Shown one piece after another: positions 54,559-62,482 of a DNA stretch of 64,000 nucleotides (positions are counted from its first letter, which is position 1; each line of letters begins with the position of its first letter). The DNA is taken from the NCBI GenBank assembly GCA_947459205.1, contig CANHCR010000002.1, forward strand, positions 1-64,000, given 5' to 3'. The notes under the pieces are model-generated. The model did no database searches. It saw only the letters and a list, made by a program, of their open reading frames with translations, and was not told the origin of the DNA. The stretch comes from Caryophanales bacterium. GTDB taxonomy: Bacteria > Bacillota > Bacilli > Paenibacillales > CANHCR01. The position numbers and the translations under genes were made by a program.

Positions 54559-54930
54559 TTATACCCGTGACAAACAATTTTCAGACGAAAAAACATTCCG
54601 CATTTTAAACTCCGCCGGACTTTCCGCAAGATACACTAATCTCAATAAATCCGGTGGATTCCCCACAAAATACGGATCCTTCAAATAGTATTTCGAGTCG
54701 AACACCCATACAGGAATTTGCAAACCTGACTCACGCGCGAGTTTGTGGACTGCTGATGCAATAAGAGCAAGAGTACAATCATCTAAAGAAAGTCGGTCTG
54801 CCGACTCATTTATCATCTCAATTTTTTCCACTTTTTCCGCAACATAAAAAGCGTCTAAAAACATCGACCACGCGAATGTAAAATCTCTTCCAACGCTCAG
54901 ATACTGATTGATAATCGATACCATATTCAT
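54559..54930 (-). CDS. Partner protein of nucleotidyltransferase pair, intact copy
   Basis: 123 residues (MNMVSIINQYLSVGRDFTFA … FSSENCLSRV). GGAGGG lies upstream of the ATG, which overlaps the nucleotidyltransferase stop as ATGA. The paralogue at 5188-5559 has a TGA in place of Arg15. Length and gene order fit a two-component toxin-antitoxin-like unit with the DUF6036-like gene. No catalytic motif is visible; ENCLSRV at the end is conserved. Confidence 0.75.
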   Translation of the reverse strand: MNMVSIINQYLSVGRDFTFAWSMFLDAFYVAEKVEKIEMINESADRLSLDDCTLALIASAVHKLARESGLQIPVWVFDSKYYLKDPYFVGNPPDLLRLVYLAESPAEFKMRNVFSSENCLSRV

Positions 54931-55448
54931 GCAAACAATCCCTCCGCAAACGCGACTGTCCTCACACTGAGAAACTTTCGCGGAACATACTTTTCAACAA
55001 TATCCAGTACGTCAATGTAAGAATTAAGTTTCAGATGATTTTTAAGAAAAATCGCATCCTCGCGGTCCTTGCTTCCCTCTCTTGCAGCATAGCATTTCAT
55101 CGCCAAAATATATTCTGCAGTCGCTGACTGAATTTTTAGATTCGAGTATATTTTCACTTCAACATGTGGTGGATTTGTGTAAATAAACCCCTTGACCCCA
55201 TCGTTCAACCAATCCTCTTGTATATTCATTTCCTTGGCAACTTCTTTGGCCATTTGATACAAATCTGTTTTCGGTTGAAAAATCGCATCAACATCGCGCG
55301 TGTATCCTCGACTTCCGAACACTAGACACATGGATGCGCCACCGAAAATGATAATTTCACCGTGCTCGTCGGCTTGAGCTAATCTTTGATTTAATTTTTC
55401 GAAACAAGCCAGCATCAGTTGTTTATCTAAATTCACATCTTTGTTCAT
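54927..55448 (-). CDS. Nucleotidyltransferase-fold protein, DUF6036-like, copy 2
   Basis: 173 residues from ATG 55448 (or 55451), with GGGGA just upstream; a GTG at 55463 extends the frame. Motif IIFGGASMCLVFGSRGYTRDVDAI is identical to copy 1, and only about a dozen substitutions separate the two proteins. The upstream terminator is conserved too, so a segment of about 1 kb was duplicated, and its two copies now lie at opposite sides of the island. This copy has an intact partner, so it is the likely working pair. Confidence 0.77.
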   Translation of the reverse strand: MNKDVNLDKQLMLACFEKLNQRLAQADEHGEIIIFGGASMCLVFGSRGYTRDVDAIFQPKTDLYQMAKEVAKEMNIQEDWLNDGVKGFIYTNPPHVEVKIYSNLKIQSATAEYILAMKCYAAREGSKDREDAIFLKNHLKLNSYIDVLDIVEKYVPRKFLSVRTVAFAEGLFA

Positions 55449-55502
55449 CATATCCCCAACCACTCGAAATTTATATTCCTAGTTCAATTATACCCTAAAT
55501 TG

Positions 55503-55534
55503 AAAAAGAGGTCGACGCATTCGCATCAACCTCT
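55503..55534 (-). terminator. Intrinsic terminator upstream of nucleotidyltransferase copy 2
   Basis: AGAGGTTGATGC GAAT GCGTCGACCTCT followed by TTTTT on the minus strand; one base in the loop differs from the hairpin at 6129-6160. Confidence 0.75.
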
Positions 55535-55570
55535 GAATTACGATACTGAAACAATCCCATAAATAGTTAC

Positions 55571-55763
55571 CCAACGGTCTTTTAATTCACTAAATCAACG
55601 GACCGCCATTCACCTTATTAAATCCTAGATTTAATTCTATATATTCTAATCTAGTCATTGCAAAAAACTAGATTTTCTAGTCTGCCGTTTGAGCTACTGT
55701 ACATAAAAACTGGAGACAACTTGCGAACGTATACAGCTGCGTTAAACGACTTTAACTGCCATG
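55571..55763 (-). repeat. Family B structured repeat, copy 3 (element 5)
   Basis: Same segment order as copies 1 and 2: GGCAGTTAAAGTCGTTTAAC at the minus-strand start, ACTGGAGACA hairpin, D-arm-like CAGTAGCTCAAACGGCAGAC, AATCTAGTTTTT / complement / AATCTAGGATTT triple, and the CGGTCCGTTGATTT…GACCG end. It lies between the hypothetical gene at 55852 and the nucleotidyltransferase terminator. Confidence 0.75.
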
Positions 55764-55851
55764 AAATATTTTCAATAGATGAAATGGACAAAGTTATCGA
55801 CAGAAAAACAGATCCAAAACAGGGGGAGCGTATCGACAGTCCCCATACCTT

Positions 55852-56298
55852 CTAATTACATAATTTGACTGCTTCCCTAAATGCTTGGGCCAGATTCCCA
55901 TTGCGTATGGATTTACCGATACAAATCGCGTCTTCTTCGGGATGTTCAAATCCATTTTTCACATTTTTTGACGGCTCAATTTTGTACCCTTCATCAGAAT
56001 ACCATTCTACGCTTATGAACCTCATGTTCTGAATTGCTTTTGCATATCCTCTAATCTTAAGAAGTTTCTCAATAACTGATGGCCTTAATTTCCCATTAGG
56101 TTCTATGACATTCCACTCATCCAATGCGCGAAGTAAATATGATTCTATTTTTTCATCGGAGTACCCTCGATCCAAAACATGATGCATGTCAAGGTCGCAA
56201 GTTACTCCTCCCCATTTTTTTGAAATCCCTCTTGGAATAATAATGATATCTTCATTTGATGTAATGTAAACACTAACCAATTTATATTTATAACCCAC
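55852..56298 (-). CDS. Hypothetical protein, immunity-like size and composition
   Basis: About 148 residues from GTG 56298, chosen because GGAAAGGG lies 6-8 bases upstream; an earlier GTG at 56307 almost touches that site. Sequence WGGVTCDLDMHHVLDRGYSD and SVIEKLLKIRGYAKAIQNM shows no domain that I can name with certainty; small size and alpha/beta pattern resemble contact-dependent-inhibition immunity proteins. It is the first gene downstream of the DUF4143 ATPase gene (45 bases), so the two may share a transcript. Confidence 0.55.
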   Translation of the reverse strand: MGYKYKLVSVYITSNEDIIIIPRGISKKWGGVTCDLDMHHVLDRGYSDEKIESYLLRALDEWNVIEPNGKLRPSVIEKLLKIRGYAKAIQNMRFISVEWYSDEGYKIEPSKNVKNGFEHPEEDAICIGKSIRNGNLAQAFREAVKLCN

Positions 56299-56343
56299 AA
56301 CAAACACCCTTTCCGCAAGCTTAACTTTAATGAGGATTAAGTC

Positions 56344-57558
56344 CTAAATCAACCACACGGGGACCATCAGATTTTGTCGGTCAATAGGTAACAACTCGCG
56401 AGAGACACATATCAAATTGCCTGTACCCATTCGTTTCCCTGTCTTCTCAAGTGCCTTGAAATGTCGAATCGCATCTGCTTTTGGCGTCCCAGACTTCTTC
56501 ACCTCTATCGGATATAACACATCGTTCTTCTCGATCATTAAATCGATTTCCTTGCCATCTGTATCACGGTAGTAAAACAACGGAGGCCGCTTGCCAGCAT
56601 TCAAAAAACTTTTGTAAATCTCGCTAACGACATACGTCTCAAAAAACGCTCCCGACATCGCCGAAACCTCAAGTGACTCAGGATTCGTCCACCTTGTCAA
56701 CCACGCACAAAGTCCAGTGTCCATAAAATATAGCCGTGGCGATTTCACGATCCGTTTCAACGCATTATTGAAATACGGTTCAATCAAAATCACAATTCCA
56801 GACGACAATAGCATCGATAGCCATTGTTTCGCGGTCGGTGAACTGATGCCCACATCTTTTGCTAGTTCCGAGTAGTTTAATAGTTGTCCCGTTCGTGCAG
56901 CACAGGCAGTCATAAACCGCAAAAATGCCAATTCATCTCCAACCTGCGTCAATTCGCGAATATCACGCTGTAAATACGTATTGACGTACGAAGAGTAGAA
57001 AAGTTCGATGTCCTGTTCCGTTTCATAAAGTGCCGGCATCGAACCTTTGTGGATTCGTTTGAAAATCTCTTGAACATTCATTTCTTTGGCGGTTTTTAAT
57101 TTATCTGATAATGAATCAAAATCAGGCTGATATGCGCCTGTGCTACCTTCTGAAATTTCTGCTTGAGACAGCCCTTGTATGGGAATCACCGCGACTCGAC
57201 CAGCTAAACTCTCGCTTACATTTTTCATCAAATGAAACATCTGCGAACCAGTCAGCCAAAAATCACCTTTTCGCCTATGTTCATCTACATACATTTTTAT
57301 ATATGGCAGTAACTGCGGTGCATATTGAATTTCATCGATAATAAGTGGTGGTTGATATCGTTGCAAAAAAAGTTCGGGATCGGTCACTGCCAACTCACGA
57401 ATCACAGGGTTATCTAAAGTAACATAGGTTCGATCAGATTCAGCCATCGTTCGTAAAAGCGTAGTCTTACCCACTTGTCGCGGTCCAGTTAGTAATAACA
57501 CTGCATAAGCATGATTTGCATTTTGAATCACTTGTTCTAAATGGCGATTGATGAACAT
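56344..57558 (-). CDS. AAA+ ATPase with DUF4143 domain, copy 1
   Basis: 404 residues; GAGGTG precedes the ATG. Walker A LTGPRQVGKTTLLR, Walker B PPLIIDEIQYAPQLLPYIK, sensor WLTGSQMFHLM. The DUF4143 C-terminal region is PRLYFMDTGLCAWLTRW and FETYVVSEIYKSF, and then the PD-(D/E)xK-like FYYRDTDGKEIDLMIE … YPIEVKKS. The family is common in accessory DNA of bacteria and archaea; roles in defence or DNA repair are suspected only. It is transcribed divergently from a second DUF4143 ATPase at 57880. Confidence 0.9.
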   Translation of the reverse strand: MFINRHLEQVIQNANHAYAVLLLTGPRQVGKTTLLRTMAESDRTYVTLDNPVIRELAVTDPELFLQRYQPPLIIDEIQYAPQLLPYIKMYVDEHRRKGDFWLTGSQMFHLMKNVSESLAGRVAVIPIQGLSQAEISEGSTGAYQPDFDSLSDKLKTAKEMNVQEIFKRIHKGSMPALYETEQDIELFYSSYVNTYLQRDIRELTQVGDELAFLRFMTACAARTGQLLNYSELAKDVGISSPTAKQWLSMLLSSGIVILIEPYFNNALKRIVKSPRLYFMDTGLCAWLTRWTNPESLEVSAMSGAFFETYVVSEIYKSFLNAGKRPPLFYYRDTDGKEIDLMIEKNDVLYPIEVKKSGTPKADAIRHFKALEKTGKRMGTGNLICVSRELLPIDRQNLMVPVWLI

Positions 57559-57622
57559 AGCACACCTCGGTTATTTTAAAGTGCAGATTTATTATAAACG
57601 ATTTTCTGAAGTTATTCCACAA

Positions 57623-57746
57623 CAAAAAAACGACGCCCAGTCTGCTTTACTGCAGACGGAACGCCAATTTCCAAAATTCCAATTAATAAGATTTGCATTA
57701 GTGTTTCATGGCAATACGTCCTGCCAGCTGAGTTACTGTAACTCAG
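57623..57746 (-). repeat. tRNA-like/terminator module (family C), copy 2
   Basis: Minus strand: a perfect CTGAGTTAC/GTAACTCAG palindrome, D-arm-like CAGCTGGCAGGACGTATTGC, ATTAATTGGAATTTTGG, then hairpin GGCGTTC CGTCTGC AGTAAA GCAGAC T GGGCGTC and seven T (57623-57666). It matches 54420-54548 except for the beginning, where CAGTTAAAGTAGTTAAC is replaced by the palindrome. It lies between two divergent genes, so it does not follow a coding region here. Confidence 0.65.
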
Positions 57747-57814
57747 ATTAATACTTTATTGATTTCTATATCGATAAATCATCAACAAAAATTATTTTCA
57801 TACTTTAAAGTAAA

Positions 57815-57848
57815 AAAGTTTATTATTCTTTAAAAATTGTGTATAATA
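57815..57848 (+). promoter_or_regulatory. Probable sigma-A promoter of DUF4143 copy 2
   Basis: TATAAT at 57843-57848 with TTTATT 17 bases upstream, about 32 bases before the start codon. The -10 box is perfect, the -35 box weak. Confidence 0.5.
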
Positions 57849-57879
57849 AAACTAAAAGTTTATTGTGGGAGGAACTCAA

Positions 57880-59118
57880 ATGTCCGAACTCATCGCAAGA
57901 TCAGAGTACATGCGCCAACTTATCGATCACAAAGACATCGATTTGGTCAAAATCGTAACCGGCATTCGTAGATGTGGAAAGTCTTCATTACTCGAATTAT
58001 TCCACACACATCTCATTTCTTCCGGCATACCCGAGAACTGCATTATTCATATGAACTTAGAGTCGCTGAAGTACAGAGATCTGACCGACTACCTCATATT
58101 TTATGATTTTGTCAGCACGCGAATTTCTCAAAGCGGAAAAACGTATTTGATTTTCGACGAGTTGCAGTCAGTACAAGGTTGGGAAAAAGCAATCGAGTCA
58201 TTTCGGCTCGATTTTGATGTCGATATTTACATCACCGGCTCGAACGCATACTTGCTGTCCACTGAGTTTTCAACCTTACTCTCAGGTCGCTACATCGAAA
58301 TTCGCGTGCTTCCCCTGTCATTTAAGGAATTTTTAACTTTCTATGATTTTGGCTCCGAGGTCACCGTGGAGGATCAATTTCAAAAGTACTTACAGTTTGG
58401 TGGTATGCCCGTGCTCCGCCAATATATGTTCAATGAAATTCGAAGCAATGAGGCTTTGGAGGCTATCTATGCAACGGTGGTTTTACGTGACATATTGCAA
58501 AGAAACAATACTTCCGATCAACACATTTTGAACAAAGTCGTTCGATTTCTCTGTTCAAATATCGGCAGTATCACATCCCCGAACAATATCGGCAACATCC
58601 TTTCCAGAGAAGGAGATATTGAATCAGCAAAAAGTGGTAAAAGCCAAAATGTCGCTGGCAAGACGGTCAGCAAGTATATCTCGATGCTACACAACGCCTT
58701 CGTGTTCTATGCAATTGGTCGCTACGACGTTAAAGGTAAGCAATTGCTAAAAACATTAGAAAAAAACTACATTATCGATTTAGGGTTCCGCAACATGTTG
58801 CTCGGTTACCGCGATGCAGACCGCGGACACATTCTGGAAAACGTGGTGTTTCTTGAACTGCTTCGTCGCGATTTCAGAGTATACATCGGAAAAGTGGGCG
58901 AAACGGAAGTCGATTTTGTTTGTGAGAAACCGAATGACAAAATGTATATCCAAGTAACTGAGAGCATGTCAAACGAAGATGTACGACAACGTGAACTTCG
59001 CCCATTGCAACGAATTCAGGATAACTATGAGAAAATCATTTTGACGATGGACAAAAGCTACATTCGTTCTTATGACGGAATTAAAGTAATGAATATTATG
59101 GAATGGTTACTTTCGTAA
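57880..59118 (+). CDS. AAA+ ATPase with DUF4143 domain, copy 2
   Basis: 412 residues from ATG 57880, with GGGAGG 6-7 bases upstream; an earlier ATG at 57865 overlaps that site. Walker A TGIRRCGKSSLLELF, Walker B TYLIFDELQSVQGWEKAI, sensor YITGSNAYLLS. The DUF4143 part contains KNYIIDLGFRNMLLG, then ILENVVFLELLRRDFRVYIG and the nuclease-like ETEVDFVCEK … YIQVTES. It belongs to a different branch from copy 1. It is the only plus-strand gene in the right flank of the island and ends at a terminator next to tRNA-Ala. Confidence 0.9.
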   Translation: MSELIARSEYMRQLIDHKDIDLVKIVTGIRRCGKSSLLELFHTHLISSGIPENCIIHMNLESLKYRDLTDYLIFYDFVSTRISQSGKTYLIFDELQSVQGWEKAIESFRLDFDVDIYITGSNAYLLSTEFSTLLSGRYIEIRVLPLSFKEFLTFYDFGSEVTVEDQFQKYLQFGGMPVLRQYMFNEIRSNEALEAIYATVVLRDILQRNNTSDQHILNKVVRFLCSNIGSITSPNNIGNILSREGDIESAKSGKSQNVAGKTVSKYISMLHNAFVFYAIGRYDVKGKQLLKTLEKNYIIDLGFRNMLLGYRDADRGHILENVVFLELLRRDFRVYIGKVGETEVDFVCEKPNDKMYIQVTESMSNEDVRQRELRPLQRIQDNYEKIILTMDKSYIRSYDGIKVMNIMEWLLS

Positions 59119-59140
59119 AGAATCAAATACTTTTCAAAAT

Positions 59141-59176
59141 AAAAAAGCAACACATCATTGAATGTTGCTGCTTTTT
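59141..59176 (+). terminator. Terminator between DUF4143 copy 2 and tRNA-Ala
   Basis: AGCAACA…TGTTGCT stem, flanked by AAAAAA on the left and GCTTTTT on the right, so it can work in both directions: it ends the plus-strand ATPase gene and the minus-strand tRNA transcript. Confidence 0.85.
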
Positions 59177-59180
59177 ACTA

Positions 59181-59251
59181 TGGAGCCATGCGGAATCGAA
59201 CCGCAGACTGGTCGCTGCCAGCGACCTGTTTTCCCCCTAAACTATGGCCCC
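59181..59251 (-). tRNA. tRNA-Ala (anticodon GGC)
   Basis: 71 bases fold into a full cloverleaf on the minus strand: acceptor GGGGCCA / TGGCTCC with discriminator A; D-stem GTTT/AAAC with loop AGGGGGA; anticodon stem GGTCG/CGACC with loop CTGGCAG, anticodon GGC; four-base variable loop AGTC; T-stem TGCGG/CCGCA with loop TTCGATT. CCA is not encoded. The gene lies at the boundary between accessory DNA (left, its 3' side) and core genes (right), a classic integration position. Confidence 0.93.
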
Positions 59252-59286
59252 TTGAACTATTCTGTTGCGAATTTACACTCATTTTC

Positions 59287-59334
59287 GGGTAGTGCAACCG
59301 ACTTAGTCGTCCTCCCAAACTGAGCTAATCCCCC
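59287..59334 (-). pseudogene. tRNA-like 5' half, fragment 1
   Basis: Minus strand GGGGGATTAGCTCAGTTTGG, GAGGACGACTAAGTCGGTTG, CACTACCC: acceptor 5' strand and D-arm of a tRNA, then a CGACT/AGTCG mini-hairpin instead of an anticodon arm. No T-arm or acceptor 3' strand follows. Confidence 0.65.
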
Positions 59335-59368
59335 TCGGTATTTCCATTATGCACTTTTCAATCTTTTT

Positions 59369-59414
59369 GGGGCAGTGAAACCGACTTGCTCGCCTTCCCC
59401 TAAACTATGGCCCC
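59369..59414 (-). pseudogene. tRNA-like 5' half, fragment 2
   Basis: Minus strand GGGGCCATAGTTTAGGGGAA is nearly the 5' end of the intact tRNA-Ala(GGC), then GGCGAGCAAGTCGGTTTCAC, TGCCCC. The same ending as fragments 1 and 3 (AAGTCGGTT…CACT.CCC) replaces the rest of the tRNA. Confidence 0.65.
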
Positions 59415-59450
59415 TTGTATCTATTTTGTTACGCCTTGCAGCTCATTTCA

Positions 59451-59497
59451 GGGTAGTGCAACCGACTTAGTCGTCCTCCCAACTGAGCTATGGCCCC
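59451..59497 (-). pseudogene. tRNA-like 5' half, fragment 3
   Basis: Minus strand GGGGCCATAGCTCAGTTGGG, AGGACGACTAAGTCGGTTGC, ACTACCC: a good tRNA-Ala 5' end and D-arm, then the shared tail. Three such fragments stand in tandem about 82 bases apart, ahead of the intact tRNA gene on the same strand. Confidence 0.7.
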
Positions 59498-59565
59498 GTT
59501 TTTATGAACACGAAACGTATTATACAATCTTCGAACGCTATTTACAAGCCAATCACCAACAAAAC

Positions 59566-60048
59566 TCAGTCGTTTTTTCCGCGGGGCATGCCCGGCGTTT
59601 TGCGCAAAAGTCCGTTCAGTTCATCAATGAATACGTTGATGTCTTTGAATTGGCGATAAACCGATGCGAAGCGCACGTAGCTGACTTCATCTACTTCGAA
59701 TAGTTGTTTCATCACAAGTTCGCCGATTTTGGTGCTCTCGACTTCGGAGCGAGCCTCGGAGCGCAAGTCGTTTTCGACGCGTGTGACGACGGCCTCTAAT
59801 TGCTCGGCTGTGACTTGGCGTTTTTCGCATGCTCGAAGCAAGCCACGCAGCACTTTGTCGCGGCTGAATTCTTCGCGGCTGCCATCTTTTTTGATGACCA
59901 TGAGCGGAATTTCTTCGACCATTTCGAATGTGGTGAAACGACGTCCGCAGTTTTCGCATTCACGGCGCCGGCGGATGGAACGGTTTTCGTTGGCTGAGCG
60001 GGAGTCGAGTACTTTCGTATGGATATGATTGCAGTATGGACACATCAT
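59566..60048 (-). CDS. nrdR: Transcriptional repressor NrdR
   Basis: 160 residues, the usual length. The zinc ribbon [20 protein letters not shown] … [16 protein letters not shown] is followed by the ATP-cone ([20 protein letters not shown] … [21 protein letters not shown]). NrdR senses ATP/dATP and represses ribonucleotide reductase operons at NrdR boxes. The start is one of two adjacent ATGs (60048/60045). This is a core gene and marks the return to ordinary chromosome to the right of the tRNA. Confidence 0.97.
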   Translation of the reverse strand: MMCPYCNHIHTKVLDSRSANENRSIRRRRECENCGRRFTTFEMVEEIPLMVIKKDGSREEFSRDKVLRGLLRACEKRQVTAEQLEAVVTRVENDLRSEARSEVESTKIGELVMKQLFEVDEVSYVRFASVYRQFKDINVFIDELNGLLRKTPGMPRGKND

Positions 60049-60090
60049 GATTGATCACGACCTTTAGTCAATATCATCCTACATTTACCA

Positions 60091-60121
60091 TAAATATTTT
60101 GTGAAACGCTTTCGCATACTA
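60091..60121 (+). promoter_or_regulatory. Sigma-G-like promoter of the spore protein gene
   Basis: TAAATA at 60091-60096 and CATACTA at 60115-60121, 18 bases apart, fit the sigma-G consensus (TGAATA … CATACTA) well. They lie 30 bases before the SASP start codon, in keeping with forespore expression. Confidence 0.7.
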
Positions 60122-60151
60122 CTGTCACCAAAGTCAAAGGAGGTGAATCAG

Positions 60152-60379
60152 ATGGCACAAGGAAGTTCCCGTTCCAGCAACACTCCGATCGTCCCTCAAG
60201 CAATGGCGGCATTGGATCAGTTGAAGTACGAGGTCGCTCAAGAGTTGGGCATTCAATTGCCTCACGACGGCTACTATGGTCATATGGCAACTCGCGACAC
60301 AGGTACGATTGGTGGTAACATCACTCGCAAACTGGTACAAATCGCTGAGCAACAATTGGCTGGTCAATTCAGACACTAA
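60152..60379 (+). CDS. Alpha/beta-type small acid-soluble spore protein
   Basis: 75 residues from ATG 60152, which has AAAGGAGGTG upstream; a longer frame from 60101 lacks a ribosome site. The family signature is LDQLKYEVAQELGI near the N-terminus and TRDTGTIGGNITRKLVQIAEQQLAG near the C-terminus. The protein binds spore DNA, shifts it towards the A form and protects it from UV; the conserved E in KYEVAQELGI is the GPR protease region. It shows that the organism forms endospores. Single gene with its own promoter and terminator. Confidence 0.97.
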   Translation: MAQGSSRSSNTPIVPQAMAALDQLKYEVAQELGIQLPHDGYYGHMATRDTGTIGGNITRKLVQIAEQQLAGQFRH

Positions 60380-60400
60380 TTGTCTCGACAGATGCGTAGG

Positions 60401-60438
60401 TCCGGATTGCCCGCCGATGCGGGTAGTCCGGATTTTTT
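60401..60438 (+). terminator. Intrinsic terminator of the SASP gene
   Basis: TCCGGAT TGCCCGC CGAT GCGGGTA GTCCGGA followed by TTTTTT on the plus strand. It also overlaps the end of the lytic transglycosylase gene. Confidence 0.93.
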
Positions 60439-61021
60439 AATCGCTCAAACTTAGCCCCGTACCATAAAGCGTTTCGTATTTCGTATAAAATTTTTGCACA
60501 CGATTCATGTAATGTCTCGTTTCACCAAACGGAATGTCAAGGCTCGTATCGAACCGACCGTCCCACACACCTTCGTTTTGCCATTTGCGCACATTGGTTG
60601 GACCCGCGTTATAAGCGGCAATCATCATCGCGTCATTGCCAGCGAATTGCTTGTGCAATGAATCGATATACCATGTTCCGATGGCAATGTTCGTTTCGAC
60701 ATCATGCAATTGCGCGGCTGTTGGCGGAACAATACCCATCTTATCAGCTGCCCAATTTGCCGTTTCTGGCATCAACTGCATCAGCCCAATCGCTCCTTTA
60801 TCTGACACCAAGTGCGGTTTGTAATTGCTTTCGGAACGAATGATGGCTGCCACTAATAAAGGGTTTAAGTCGTATTTCGATGCGTAACGTTCAATTTCCT
60901 GCTTATATTGGATTGGATATATCCAGCGTTCGATGGCCGTCAAGTTTATGAAAATAACGGCACCAACCACGAGGATTAGCAAGAGCAGAAAAAACAGTCC
61001 TCTTTTAGTTTTTCGTTTCAT
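60437..61021 (-). CDS. Membrane-anchored lytic transglycosylase (SLT domain)
   Basis: 194 residues from ATG 61021; a frame open to 61111 overlaps coaE deeply and has no ribosome site there. An N-terminal transmembrane anchor (GLFFLLLLILVVGAVIFIN) is followed by the SLT domain: catalytic Glu in AIIRSESNYKP, GAIGLMQLMPETA, and AAYNAGPTNVRKW. It cleaves peptidoglycan glycan strands, leaving 1,6-anhydro ends. The start overlaps the end of coaE by 17 bases, so it belongs to the polA-mutM-coaE transcript. Confidence 0.92.
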   Translation of the reverse strand: MKRKTKRGLFFLLLLILVVGAVIFINLTAIERWIYPIQYKQEIERYASKYDLNPLLVAAIIRSESNYKPHLVSDKGAIGLMQLMPETANWAADKMGIVPPTAAQLHDVETNIAIGTWYIDSLHKQFAGNDAMMIAAYNAGPTNVRKWQNEGVWDGRFDTSLDIPFGETRHYMNRVQKFYTKYETLYGTGLSLSD

Positions 61022-61625
61022 GGAGACCTCTGCTCCTCCAATATCGGTCAATTTGAGACTCTGTGTCAGCAAGTTCGCCACTGTTATCAATAATGAAAGA
61101 TGCCAGTGCACGTTTTTCTTCGATGGGCATTTGAGCTGCGAGTCGACGTTCGGCCAATTCTAAGGTAATGCCATCTCGTTCCATCAATCGCTGCAATTGC
61201 AACTCACGTGATACATAAACAAGCAGTATCTCGTCAAACATATAATCATATTTTGATTCAAAAAGCAACGGAATATCGGCAACGACGAGTTTTTGCGGAT
61301 TAGACTCAGATAGTAAACGAATCTGCTCAATGATGCGAGCCCGAATCGGCGGATGAATCATGGCATCAAGCGTTTGTTTCGCATTCGGGTTGGCGAATAC
61401 GAGTTCGCCTAATGATTTCCGGGCTAATGTACCATCGGGATTCAAAACGTTCAATCCATAAGCCTGCATAAAGTGTTCGGCGATTTGCTTAAGCACCTCA
61501 CTGCCCGACTGCACCACATCGCGCGCGATGAGATCAGCGTCCACAAGCAATGCACCGCGCTCGACCAACATCGCTGCAACCGTCGATTTACCTGTTGCAA
61601 TGCCGCCGGTTAACCCGATAATCAT
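61005..61625 (-). CDS. coaE: Dephospho-CoA kinase
   Basis: 206 residues from ATG 61625, which overlaps the mutM stop as TAATG; an upstream open extension to 61724 lies inside mutM. P-loop IGLTGGIATGKSTVA, then the lid DADLIARDVV, and VADIPLLFESKYDYMFDEI are family hallmarks. It phosphorylates dephospho-CoA to CoA, the last step of CoA synthesis. Confidence 0.97.
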   Translation of the reverse strand: MIIGLTGGIATGKSTVAAMLVERGALLVDADLIARDVVQSGSEVLKQIAEHFMQAYGLNVLNPDGTLARKSLGELVFANPNAKQTLDAMIHPPIRARIIEQIRLLSESNPQKLVVADIPLLFESKYDYMFDEILLVYVSRELQLQRLMERDGITLELAERRLAAQMPIEEKRALASFIIDNSGELADTESQIDRYWRSRGLHETKN

Positions 61626-62467
61626 TATTTGCCACCTGCCTTCTTTTTTTGGCACTTCGGGCAAAAGTGAGTGCCTCGACCGCCAAGCACCATTTTGCGA
61701 ATCGGTGTCGCACAGCGTTCGCACGGTTGATTTTGTCGCCCGTATGCACGCAGTTGTTGCTGAAACATCCCCATCTCACCTTGTCCATTCACGTACGATT
61801 TCACTGATGATCCGCCAGCATCTACAGCAGCTTGCAATGTCGTAACAACTGCTTCGTGCAGACGTTTCCATTCTGTATTTTTTAACGATTGCGGCGACCG
61901 CTCAGGGTGAATGACTGCGGAGTGCAACGCTTCATCCACGTAAATATTGCCGAGTCCAACGACATACTTTTGGTTCAACAACAACGGTTTGATCGGCGCG
62001 GAACGATGTTCTAGGGCGCTTTTTAGGAACTTCACAGTAAATTCGTCTGAAAGTGGTTCCACACCAAGTCCAGCAAGCGGTGCAACATGAAACTCTTGCC
62101 CAAGCGGAAACACATGCATCGTTCCGAACTGGCGGACGTCTTTATAGCGAAGTTCCGTGCCATCATCGAAATGAAACACCACATGCGTATGCTTTTCTAA
62201 AGGTTCGGACGCATCGAACTTGCCATAACGCCCTTCCATCCGAAGATGAGATATGAGCGCCACATCATCTAGCACGAACCGCAAAAATTTGGCGCGCCGT
62301 GTCACTTCACGAATCGTTTGACCAGAAAGTTCAACAGCAAACCGATCAATATCGGAAGGATGCTGAATAATGCGCGGCAAATGAACAGACACGCGTTGGA
62401 TCCGCTTGCCCGCCACCAATTCATTCAGTGTCTGTTTGACCGTCTCAACTTCCGGCAACTCCGGCAT
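61625..62467 (-). CDS. mutM: Formamidopyrimidine-DNA glycosylase
   Basis: 280 residues from ATG 62467, which puts the catalytic proline next to Met (MPELPEVETV); a GTG at 62476 would hide it. GGAGTG lies 6 bases upstream. Elements: PELPEVE with the catalytic Glu, HLRMEGRYGKF, NIYVDEALHSAVIHPER and a C-terminal zinc finger CERCATPIRK … CPKCQ. It removes oxidised purines such as 8-oxoguanine and nicks the abasic site. It lies 15 bases after polA and is coupled to coaE. Confidence 0.97.
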   Translation of the reverse strand: MPELPEVETVKQTLNELVAGKRIQRVSVHLPRIIQHPSDIDRFAVELSGQTIREVTRRAKFLRFVLDDVALISHLRMEGRYGKFDASEPLEKHTHVVFHFDDGTELRYKDVRQFGTMHVFPLGQEFHVAPLAGLGVEPLSDEFTVKFLKSALEHRSAPIKPLLLNQKYVVGLGNIYVDEALHSAVIHPERSPQSLKNTEWKRLHEAVVTTLQAAVDAGGSSVKSYVNGQGEMGMFQQQLRAYGRQNQPCERCATPIRKMVLGGRGTHFCPKCQKKKAGGK

Positions 62468-62482
62468 ATCTTTCACTCCGCT

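Noticed and set aside
5012..57746. Integron with attC sites (gene plus structured tail, GTTAAAC-like cores)
   Set aside because: No integron integrase (tyrosine recombinase with IntI patch) is encoded here, the core words are not placed as in attC, and several modules end in tRNA-like or terminator sequence. Kept only as an analogy.
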